11,308 bases of DNA from Bacteroidia bacterium (lineage in GTDB: Bacteria > Bacteroidota > Bacteroidia > UBA8524). Below the pieces are notes generated by a model, which had not been told where the DNA came from, searched no databases, and worked only from the letters and a program-made list of their open reading frames with translations. The position numbers and the translations under genes are program-made. This document shows positions 1 to 5,918 of this stretch, one piece after another. The DNA is taken from assembly GCA_023277325.1 (NCBI GenBank), contig JALRIQ010000027.1, positions 1 to 11,308 on the forward strand. Reading direction: 5' to 3'. Position 1 is the first letter of the stretch. Every line of letters starts with the position of its first letter.

Positions 1-70
1 TGAGCTAGAGCAGTAATTGATAGATAGGATAGGAAAGTCACACCACGAAGTAGAACTAAGCCTATGTGGA

Positions 71-1042
71 CTAAACCAAAACCACGAGACCTACCAAAAG
101 CACCAAGAGACTGGCAAAAATAACAAGGCCAAAAGCGACGCCTTTTTTTCCGGATTGTACCAGCGTTTTTAACTTGACTTTCAATCCGATGGCTACCATG
201 GCCAACATCAATAAAATCTCTCCTAGCTCTTGCATAAAGGAGATAAACGGAGCAGGTAAAGTGAACACAGAGTTCACAACGGTTATGATTAGAAAACCGG
301 TGAGGTACCAGGGAAATTTAAACTTGATTTTGCTAAGTCCTTTGCTTTTATCGCGCAATAAAAACTGCATGAATAGCAGGGCAGGAGAAAGCAAAGCTAC
401 CCGAGCCAGTTTATATGTAATGGCTGCTTCGCCTACCTCAGGGCTAATTGAATAAGCGGCTCCTGCCACATTACCTACGGCATGCAAACTTCCCCCGATT
501 ATCAGTCCCAAGTCCATATCCGACATCGGGAAAAAGGGCAATACCAGAGGGAATAGCAGCATCATGACCGTGCCTAAAAGATTTACCACGGCCATGGCCA
601 AGCCCGTTTCCGTTTTGTCGCTATTAAGCTGGGGTGCCAAAGCGGCGATTGCAGATGACCCACAAACCGCAGTTCCAAACCCGATGAGGAGTCCGGAATT
701 GCCAGGACAATTCATCTTTCGGGAAATAACCCGGGTTAGAAAGAGTGAACCAAAGAGAACTACCGCAATAATTATAAAGGAGGTGGCTCCGAGTCCGATT
801 AGGTTTCTGTAATTGATGCTAAAGGAGAGAAACAAAATAGCCAGTTCGAGTCCGCTGCCCGAAACCAGCTGAATACCCGACTCGAAGCGAGCAGGTATAG
901 AAAAAATATTACCCAGGAAAATCCCAAGTAATAGACCTAAAATGACCGCATTAAAATAAGGAATTACAGGTGCCAGCGGGTAGGCAATCAGTCCAATTGC
1001 CAGCACCAGTAAAATTCCATTTAGATTTTTTAATCCCGTCAT
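71..1042 (-). CDS. yeiH: YeiH-family putative sulfate exporter (inner-membrane)
   Basis: This 323-residue, highly hydrophobic protein has roughly nine to ten predicted membrane segments, close to the usual 320-350 residues of the YeiH/UPF0324 family. Blocks that look family-typical are GTAVCGSSAIAALAP (about 123-137), GGSLHAVGNVAGA (183-195), KLARVALLSP (211-220) and AMVAIGLKV (281-289). Members are annotated as putative sulfate exporters; direct transport evidence is sparse, so the substrate is inferred. The ATG start lies 10 bases after the stop of the rhodanese lipoprotein gene, which suggests co-transcription from the promoter before that gene. Together they suggest oxidation or transfer of reduced sulfur followed by export of the resulting anion. 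The C-terminus ends in a hydrophobic stretch as expected, so no truncation is evident. Confidence in the family is high, in the substrate moderate. Confidence 0.9.
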   Translation of the reverse strand: MTGLKNLNGILLVLAIGLIAYPLAPVIPYFNAVILGLLLGIFLGNIFSIPARFESGIQLVSGSGLELAILFLSFSINYRNLIGLGATSFIIIAVVLFGSLFLTRVISRKMNCPGNSGLLIGFGTAVCGSSAIAALAPQLNSDKTETGLAMAVVNLLGTVMMLLFPLVLPFFPMSDMDLGLIIGGSLHAVGNVAGAAYSISPEVGEAAITYKLARVALLSPALLFMQFLLRDKSKGLSKIKFKFPWYLTGFLIITVVNSVFTLPAPFISFMQELGEILLMLAMVAIGLKVKLKTLVQSGKKGVAFGLVIFASLLVLLVGLVVLV

Positions 1043-1052
1043 TCTTTTGGGC

Positions 1053-1481
1053 TTACTGACTTACTGGTCCAGACCAGGCGCTAATTCCACCGCTTAGATT
1101 GTAGATGGAGGTGAATCCGGCGCTTTCCATAATTTTGGCCGCACGTCCGCTTCTTCCGCCAGACTTGCAGTAAACCAAATAGGTTTTGCTTTTGTCCAAA
1201 TTAGCAATCCCTGCCTGGAAATCACCATTGATATCAATGAACAAATCGGCACCGGTAATATATCCTGCCTGAACTTCACCTGGAGTGCGCACGTCGATAA
1301 CGATGACATTGGTATCATTTAGCATGGGCATCGCCTCAGCTTGTTTGATGTCTTGAACGGCAGGCGCTTCCTGTTGGGTTCCATCATTCGTCGCAGTGGG
1401 GTTGTTTCCGCAAGCGGTAACCAATAAAGCCGACATCATAAAGCCAGCCATCAATGTATTTTTAATTAGATTTCTTTTCAT
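1053..1481 (-). CDS. Rhodanese-domain lipoprotein (sulfurtransferase-like)
   Basis: A 142-residue protein with a lipoprotein signal: positively charged start, hydrophobic core and lipobox VTAC with the lipidated cysteine at residue 24. A low-complexity linker (25-45) follows, then one rhodanese domain (about 46-140). The domain shows the DVRTPGEVQAGYITGA block (63-78), the active-site loop CKSGGRS with catalytic Cys105, and the closing GGISAW (131-136). Single-domain rhodaneses carry sulfane sulfur as a persulfide on that cysteine. Here the enzyme should be membrane-tethered outside the cytoplasm; which membrane and which side cannot be told. The downstream YeiH-type exporter is 10 bases away and likely in the same operon. 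The sulfur donor and acceptor are not known from sequence. Confidence 0.92.
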   Translation of the reverse strand: MKRNLIKNTLMAGFMMSALLVTACGNNPTATNDGTQQEAPAVQDIKQAEAMPMLNDTNVIVIDVRTPGEVQAGYITGADLFIDINGDFQAGIANLDKSKTYLVYCKSGGRSGRAAKIMESAGFTSIYNLSGGISAWSGPVSQ

Positions 1482-1486
1482 GCTTA

Positions 1487-1494
1487 CAAACTTA
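1487..1494 (-). promoter_or_regulatory. -7 promoter box of the rhodanese-yeiH operon
   Basis: On the minus strand this reads TAAGTTTG, a perfect match to the Bacteroidota -7 consensus TAnnTTTG. Only five bases separate it from the rhodanese ATG, so the transcript would start at or very near the start codon (leaderless or nearly so). No TTG -33 element lies at the usual distance, which would fit an activator-dependent promoter. The call rests on motif match and position only. Confidence 0.5.
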
Positions 1495-1515
1495 GTATGC
1501 TTAACAGGACTCCTT

Positions 1516-1531
1516 GGTGATTTGAGTCACC
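1516..1531. promoter_or_regulatory. CRP/FNR-like palindromic operator
   Basis: The sequence GGTGATTTGAGTCACC consists of perfect five-base inverted arms (GGTGA/TCACC) around a six-base spacer, the architecture of CRP/FNR-family sites (TGTGA-N6-TCACA). Its centre (1523.5) is about 41-43 bases upstream of the transcription start expected from the -7 box at 1487-1494. That is the classic class II activator position. It lies in the 58-base gap between the methyltransferase and rhodanese genes. A hairpin role is less likely: the stem is short and no T-tract follows on either strand. Confidence 0.45.
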
Positions 1532-1539
1532 TTGACCAA

Positions 1540-2499
1540 TTATTCCTTTTTTTCATAGACGCCAAAGTGAAAATCGGAGGCTCTATCTTGAATGAATTTA
1601 TCCTCTGCTTCAAAAAGCATACGCAAAAAGTCTTTGGTCTCATTTGAATCGTCCAAAAAATGCTGGGCAATATCTTTAAAGAGCAAATGAAGAATATTTC
1701 CGCCAAAACCTTGCTCATAGCGCGGCGTAAAATGCTTTTGCAATAAGGGGACAATTTTAGAAGGCTCTATGGATTCTGAAGGGTCGGTGAGCAAGGTACG
1801 CCAAAGTCCGGGACGGTAAGCCCGTTTTTTAATTCCTTTCCCTTGGGCATAGCTGCGGTAGGTTTTGGGCAGTTTTTGCAATAAACGATTGACTTCTTTT
1901 TGCTGTTGCGAGGTCCACATCATTCTATCGGGACCTACATATTCATGTACAATCAATAACCCTTTTGGCTGAAGTTTATTCTTGAGTTTTGGGATAAGAC
2001 TGTCCAGATTCCCAAAGTGGTGAAGGGAAGAATAAAAGAACAGGATATCGCATTTACTTTCTTCCTCCATCCAGGCATAAAAATCCTTAACCTGGTAATT
2101 GATTTTGGGAAAATGATCGAGTTTCGCCTTTTCAATGCTTTTTTCACTCAAATCGAAAGCGGTGATATGGGCAATTTCAGGAAAGTTGGCAAAACGGCGC
2201 TCATGAGAACCAGTGCCGCAGCCGGGCGAAACCATGCTTAATCCTTCACGGCCTTTCAAGAATTTTTGTTGAACCAGCTCCACATAATCCGTGAATTCGC
2301 CTCGTGTGATTTTTTCTTCCCAACGGTGACGAACCGCTGGAATATTCCACCAGTTGGAGGGAGGGAGTTCGGTGAAATCCCAGGTGCCCGCAACCTTTTT
2401 TTCTTTAGATGCAGCAATCCTTTTCAAAGCCTGAATCCCTTTGAATTGGAACTTTCTCCAGAGGTCGCCGATATCTCCTAGACTGATGAGCGTTTTCAC
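1540..2499 (-). CDS. Class I SAM-dependent methyltransferase
   Basis: A 319-residue protein with a Rossmann-fold methyltransferase domain at about 75-190. Motif I is SPGCGTGSHERRFA (91-104), the glycine-rich SAM loop. The acidic residue in AFDLSEKS (114-121) would bind the SAM ribose, FFYSSLHHF (154-162) resembles motif IV, and LLIVHEYVGPDRMMW (181-195) a later core strand. An N-terminal segment (about 45-66, WWNIPAVRHRW) and a helical C-terminal extension (about 195-319) presumably shape the substrate site; the substrate is unknown. The start codon is GTG (2497-2499). No in-frame ATG exists in the short region before it, and no clear Shine-Dalgarno is seen. A separate promoter in the downstream gap suggests it is not tightly co-expressed with the rhodanese gene. 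Confidence 0.85.
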   Translation of the reverse strand: MKTLISLGDIGDLWRKFQFKGIQALKRIAASKEKKVAGTWDFTELPPSNWWNIPAVRHRWEEKITRGEFTDYVELVQQKFLKGREGLSMVSPGCGTGSHERRFANFPEIAHITAFDLSEKSIEKAKLDHFPKINYQVKDFYAWMEEESKCDILFFYSSLHHFGNLDSLIPKLKNKLQPKGLLIVHEYVGPDRMMWTSQQQKEVNRLLQKLPKTYRSYAQGKGIKKRAYRPGLWRTLLTDPSESIEPSKIVPLLQKHFTPRYEQGFGGNILHLLFKDIAQHFLDDSNETKDFLRMLFEAEDKFIQDRASDFHFGVYEKKE

Positions 2500-2503
2500 C
2501 CCA

Positions 2504-2511
2504 CAAACATC
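2504..2511 (-). promoter_or_regulatory. Possible -7 box of the methyltransferase gene
   Basis: The minus strand reads GATGTTTG, one mismatch from TAnnTTTG, ending four bases before the GTG start codon. This spacing is almost the same as for the rhodanese promoter and again implies a leaderless transcript. No -33 TTG is seen. One mismatch in an AT-rich gap can arise by chance, so this is weak. Confidence 0.25.
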
Positions 2512-2588
2512 AACATTCTTGTCCGAATCTTCCGTCTATTACTTTAGATAAAAGACGTGGATTTCCTTTTTTTAATTAAAAGCTTAAC

Positions 2589-2596
2589 GAACTTTG
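2589..2596 (+). promoter_or_regulatory. Possible -7 box of the binding-protein-like gene
   Basis: GAACTTTG differs by one base from TAnnTTTG and lies 15 bases before the ATG at 2612. If used, transcription starts near 2601-2603, which excludes the in-frame TTG at 2594 as a start codon. No -33 element is evident. Confidence 0.3.
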
Positions 2597-2611
2597 CGGC
2601 AGACAAAAGCT

Positions 2612-3478
2612 ATGACTTTAAACGTTGGAGGGGTTCCCGAACACTTTAATTTGCCCTGGCACTGGGCATGGGAACATCAGTTTTCTAATCCACTTTTTCC
2701 TGTTTTTGAATGGAAGAGCTACCCGTCAGGAACTGGAGCTATGTTGCAAGACCTTCGGAATAAGAAACTGGATATTGCGATCCTCTTAACAGAAGGCATT
2801 ATTCACGATATTGAATTAGGCAATCCCAGTCGAATCATCCAATTTCATGTAGACTCTGCTTTACGTTGGGGTGTGCATGTTGGAGCTGGGTCTGATTATA
2901 CCTCTATCGATGACTTAAAAACCGCACGCTTTGCCATTAGCCGTTATAAATCAGGTTCACACCTAATGGCTTATGTATTGGCGGAGCGCTTGGGACGCAG
3001 CCTGAATGATGAGACGGATTTTGTTTTGGTTGATAACCTGGCGGGTGCAGAGAAAGCATTGGCCAAAGACCCAAATCTGGTTTTTTTATGGGAGCGTTTT
3101 ACTACCAAACATTTGGTAGACCGTGGACAGTTTAATTACCTCGGCGATTGTTATACGCCTTGGCCAAGTTTTGTTGTCGCAGCGCGCGAAGACGTACTCC
3201 GCAGTCATGAGGATGAAGTGATTTCCCTCTTGGATCATGTGAATGAGATTACGCGTAACCTGGCAAAACGCAGCGATATATTGGATATTCTCTGCATCAA
3301 ATACCGCTTAGAGCAAGCAGATGCTTTGGAATGGTTTACTGCGCTGCAATGGAATGCGGGCCGTGAAAGCAGCGGTGAAGAACTGGAAAGGGTAGTTCAG
3401 CAATTGGCCCATTTTAAGTTGGTTAAACCAGAAGCCACTGCACTGGATTTCTTCGATTGGATACACCCCGTGGAATGA
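2612..3478 (+). CDS. Periplasmic-binding-protein-fold protein without signal peptide
   Basis: A 288-residue protein resembling type II periplasmic binding proteins of the NMT1/ThiY/SsuA kind. Features are the opening strand MTLNVGGVPEHF, the segment YPSGTGAMLQDLRNKKLDIA (37-56), typical of the first-lobe ligand loop, and IDDLKTARFAIS (99-110) with RYKSGSHLMAYVLAERLG (111-128) at the lobe crossover. A second-lobe strand PWPSFVVAARED (183-194) and a helical C-terminus follow. The ATG at 2612 is preferred over an in-frame TTG at 2594, which falls inside the probable promoter. No signal peptide or lipobox is present with either start, and no permease or ATPase gene lies nearby, so it is probably cytosolic and not a transport subunit. 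It recalls the fungal/bacterial Ca3427-like binding-protein family (from memory, not searched). Ligand and function are unknown. Confidence 0.82.
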   Translation: MTLNVGGVPEHFNLPWHWAWEHQFSNPLFPVFEWKSYPSGTGAMLQDLRNKKLDIAILLTEGIIHDIELGNPSRIIQFHVDSALRWGVHVGAGSDYTSIDDLKTARFAISRYKSGSHLMAYVLAERLGRSLNDETDFVLVDNLAGAEKALAKDPNLVFLWERFTTKHLVDRGQFNYLGDCYTPWPSFVVAAREDVLRSHEDEVISLLDHVNEITRNLAKRSDILDILCIKYRLEQADALEWFTALQWNAGRESSGEELERVVQQLAHFKLVKPEATALDFFDWIHPVE

Positions 3479-3619
3479 GCTGAGAGCTCAGAGTTGAGGG
3501 TTTAAAGCTGAGAGCTGAGGGCTTAGAGTTGAGGGTTTAAAGCTGAGAGCTTACAGTTTTTTGGTTAACGTATCAACAATTCATCTCTCAACGCTCAACT
3601 TTCAACTCTCAGCCTTAAA
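3477..3619. repeat. Heptanucleotide-periodic inverted repeat array
   Basis: The left arm (3477-3553) divides into eleven consecutive seven-base units of approximate consensus GAGYTKA. It includes an exact 27-base direct repeat (3490-3516 and 3525-3551, period 35). The right arm (3585-3619) has five units of the reverse complement (for example CTCTCAA, CTTTCAA). About 36 bases of the left arm from 3500 can pair with the right arm with roughly nine mismatches, several of them G-U in RNA, around an AT-rich middle. The first unit overlaps the stop codon of the upstream gene. The array sits in a convergent intergenic gap and has no coding potential worth calling. Confidence 0.85.
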
Positions 3620-3621
3620 CT

Positions 3622-3654
3622 AAAAAACGCCAGGCAATGTGCCCGGCGCTTTTT
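3622..3654. terminator. Bidirectional rho-independent terminator
   Basis: A strong hairpin: A-tract, CGCC and GGCA on the left pair with TGCC, GGCG and a T-tract on the right, with two internal mismatches and a three-base loop (ATG). The A-run on one side and T-run on the other let it serve both strands. It lies between the stop of the binding-protein-like gene (3478) and the stop of the convergent HtrA gene (3686), where a shared terminator is expected. Confidence 0.85.
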
Positions 3655-3685
3655 GGAAATTTCTAACGATTCTATTCACAAGATT

Positions 3686-5122
3686 TTATTTGAGTTTAAG
3701 TCCGTAGACTTTCTCTCCACCATCTTTGCCCATTCCTTCAATGAGAACGGCACCTTTTTTCGATTTTAGAAGATTGCTCACCTCTTGCGCTGAATGTACT
3801 TCCCGTTTGTCGATATGGGTAATCACAAATCCTTCTTCTACTCCGGCATTTTTAAATGCTCCGCCAGTAATGGATTCTACTACGACTCCATGACTAATCT
3901 TCAGTGACATTCTTTCTTCACGCGAGGTATTGCGGAACTTGGCTCCAGCAACTTGGAAATTGGCCTTTGGAGCTTCAGCTTTGATGATTTCAGCTTTACC
4001 TTCCTGGTTATTGAGTTTCGCTGTGAATACTTTTTCTACTCCCTTGCGACGAACGGTTACTTTGATATCATCACCCGGATAATAGCTACTCACTTCTTCC
4101 TGAAGCTCCGAGCTGGAGTTTACCGATTTCTCGTTGATTTTCAAAACCACATCACCTTCTTTGATTCCGGATTTTTCAGCGGCACCACCTTCGCTAACTC
4201 CTGCCACATAAACACCTTCAATTTTCTTGATGCCTTTTTCGTCAGCAAGGCGCGAATCCACATCCTGGATCGAAATACCCAAGAACCCGCGTTGAACGAT
4301 ACCGTACTTGAGCAGGTCGTCCATTACCTTTTTTACAATGTTCACAGGCACCGCAAAGGAATAACCCGAATACGATCCGGTCTGTGTGGCAATAGCGGTA
4401 TTAATCCCTACCAGATTGCCATTCAGGTCGACCAAGGCTCCTCCGCTGTTTCCCGGGTTTACAGCAGCATCGGTTTGAATAAAGTTTTCTATGGCAAATT
4501 GATTATCGCGGGTGCGCAAGAGGTTAATATTTCTTCCCTTCGCACTTACGATACCTGCAGTAACTGTAGAAGTAAGATTAAACGGATTACCAACGGCCAA
4601 AACCCATTGTCCGACTTTAACCTGGTCTGAGTTTCCAAAAGTGATAAATGGAAGCTCATCTTCATCTATTTTTAATAAGGCCAAATCCGTTTGCGGATCG
4701 GTACCAACCAAACGCGCTACATAACTGCGCTTGTCGTTTAAAGTAACCTGAATACTCGTAGCGCCATCAATAACATGATTATTGGTGGCGATATAGCCGT
4801 CGTCGGAGATAATAACTCCAGAACCTGAGCCTTGTTGTGGTCCAGGGTTTGGCATATTGAAGAAATTGAATGGATTGTCGTAGTCCTCCTGTCCGCTCGA
4901 TTCAATTGTAGAAATGATATATACCACTCCAGGAGTGACCTTTTCACTTGGAACTGTGAAATCTAACGTTGTAATTGCCGATTGTTCGGGGTAGTTGGTA
5001 AAAGCAACATTTTGTTTCTCTTCAAAACTCTTTGCTTCCGGTGTTTGTGTAAATTTTGTCACACCTACTGACACGAGTCCGCCAACACTTGCTGCGAGAA
5101 CAATGCTCCATACTTTTTTCAT
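3686..5122 (-). CDS. htrA: HtrA/Do-family serine protease with two PDZ domains
   Basis: A 478-residue envelope protease/chaperone of the DegP (Do) type, a usual length for the family. An N-terminal hydrophobic segment (about 4-22) is followed by a linker and the trypsin-like domain (about 60-270). The catalytic triad is His116 (TNNHVIDGA), Asp146 (PQTDLALLKI) and Ser226 (NPGNSGGALVD). A Phe/Pro/Asn-rich loop (80-98) matches the regulatory LA loop. PDZ1 begins at RGFLGISIQDV (278-288) and runs to about 370; PDZ2 covers about 390-475. Such enzymes degrade or refold misfolded envelope proteins. No obvious AxA signal-peptidase site follows the hydrophobic segment, so it may stay anchored to the inner membrane. 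It is divergent from a sigma/anti-sigma operon. No TAnnTTTG box was found in its upstream region. Confidence 0.95.
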   Translation of the reverse strand: MKKVWSIVLAASVGGLVSVGVTKFTQTPEAKSFEEKQNVAFTNYPEQSAITTLDFTVPSEKVTPGVVYIISTIESSGQEDYDNPFNFFNMPNPGPQQGSGSGVIISDDGYIATNNHVIDGATSIQVTLNDKRSYVARLVGTDPQTDLALLKIDEDELPFITFGNSDQVKVGQWVLAVGNPFNLTSTVTAGIVSAKGRNINLLRTRDNQFAIENFIQTDAAVNPGNSGGALVDLNGNLVGINTAIATQTGSYSGYSFAVPVNIVKKVMDDLLKYGIVQRGFLGISIQDVDSRLADEKGIKKIEGVYVAGVSEGGAAEKSGIKEGDVVLKINEKSVNSSSELQEEVSSYYPGDDIKVTVRRKGVEKVFTAKLNNQEGKAEIIKAEAPKANFQVAGAKFRNTSREERMSLKISHGVVVESITGGAFKNAGVEEGFVITHIDKREVHSAQEVSNLLKSKKGAVLIEGMGKDGGEKVYGLKLK

Positions 5123-5256
5123 ATTGTAATCTCTAGGTTTTAATTAATTGAATGAACTACTTTTCTATTTTAACTTTCAGTGAATACCATTTTTGCTAAA
5201 AACAGTTAACGTGAAAAGGGGTTTCAAGAAATATACCAAAAAACAGAGGGAAAATT

Positions 5257-5264
5257 TAACTTTG
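5257..5264 (+). promoter_or_regulatory. -7 promoter box of the sigma/anti-sigma/dapF operon
   Basis: TAACTTTG is a perfect TAnnTTTG match in the 224-base divergent gap, implying a transcription start near 5270 and a leader of about 75 bases. No TTG -33 element is found at the usual spacing. A weaker variant, TAACTTTC, lies at 5171-5178. Confidence 0.5.
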
Positions 5265-5346
5265 ATGCTCGGATGGCCAACTTCAGAAAAATAGCAAGTC
5301 GACCGTTTACTTTTTTCATTCTTCAAGCATTAAATGGCAAAAGGTG

Positions 5347-5916
5347 ATGTGGGGAAGAAAGGAGTGGGACGACGAAACCTTGGTGACAGAAATACGCAAA
5401 GGCAACAAGGAAGCCTTAGTGCAATTGTATGAAGGGAACTATGCCGCAATCAAGAGTTATATCCTCAAAAATAGCGGTAAACCCGACGATGTGGAAGACA
5501 TTCTTCAGGAAGCGGTTATTGCCATTTGGCAGAAAGTTGCCCATTCTGAGTTTGAGCTGACTGCCAAAATGAGCACTTTCCTTTTTGCTATTGCCAAAAA
5601 TCTCTGGTTGAAAGCCCTAAATAAGGCGAAACGCACTGAGGCTATGGAGGACCACCATGAAGCAAAAGCGATAAGCACTGCCCCTCACATTGAAAGTAAA
5701 GACCTGCAGATTGTTGTCCTTTATATGGATCAGTTGGGCGATACCTGCAAACGTTTGCTGCACCTTTTTTATTTTGAAGAACAGGATATGAAAGAAATTG
5801 CAGTTCAACTGAGCTTTGCCAATTCGGATACCGCCAAGGCAAAGAAGTACCAGTGCTTTAAAAAGTTAGAAGGACTGGTGAAAGCACATTTTACAAAGTC
5901 GGATTTTATTGGATAG
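5347..5916 (+). CDS. ECF-type sigma-70 family RNA polymerase sigma factor
   Basis: A 189-residue protein with the two-domain layout of ECF sigma factors. Region 2 (about 20-95) includes DDVEDILQEAVIAIWQKV (47-64), the core-binding and -10-recognition helices, and MSTFLFAIAKNLWL (75-88). After a linker, region 4 (about 130-183) contains LLHLFYFEEQDMKEIAVQL (137-155) and KAKKYQCFKKLEGLV (164-178), a helix-turn-helix for -35 recognition. The ATG at 5347 is preferred; a GTG directly before it (5344) is an in-frame alternative adding one residue. The next gene starts two bases after the stop and encodes a membrane protein with the layout of an anti-sigma factor. The HtrA protease gene lies divergently upstream, suggesting an envelope-stress regulon. 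Its target promoters are not known. Confidence 0.9.
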   Translation: MWGRKEWDDETLVTEIRKGNKEALVQLYEGNYAAIKSYILKNSGKPDDVEDILQEAVIAIWQKVAHSEFELTAKMSTFLFAIAKNLWLKALNKAKRTEAMEDHHEAKAISTAPHIESKDLQIVVLYMDQLGDTCKRLLHLFYFEEQDMKEIAVQLSFANSDTAKAKKYQCFKKLEGLVKAHFTKSDFIG

Positions 5917-5918
5917 GT

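Noticed and set aside
1..70. An open minus-strand frame that continues past the exporter stop to the left edge, with a hydrophobic translation (a possible frameshifted exporter C-terminus or another gene).
   Set aside because: The exporter already ends where its family normally ends, there is no ATG in the stretch, and 30 open codons can occur by chance.
1516..1531. The palindrome as a rho-independent terminator of the methyltransferase gene.
   Set aside because: The stem is five base pairs, and no T-run follows it on the minus strand.
2594..2614. TTG at 2594 as the start of the binding-protein-like gene.
   Set aside because: It overlaps the probable -7 box, and the ATG at 2612 gives a natural first beta strand for the fold.
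3477..3619. The repeat array as a CRISPR or a transposable element.
   Set aside because: There are no unique spacers of constant length, no cas genes, no transposase and no target-site duplication. The 7-base period fits a satellite instead.
3953..4630. A long plus-strand open frame (225 codons) antisense to the HtrA gene.
   Set aside because: It lies wholly inside a gene with an intact catalytic triad and PDZ domains. Its translation has no recognisable motif and is a by-product of codon use.
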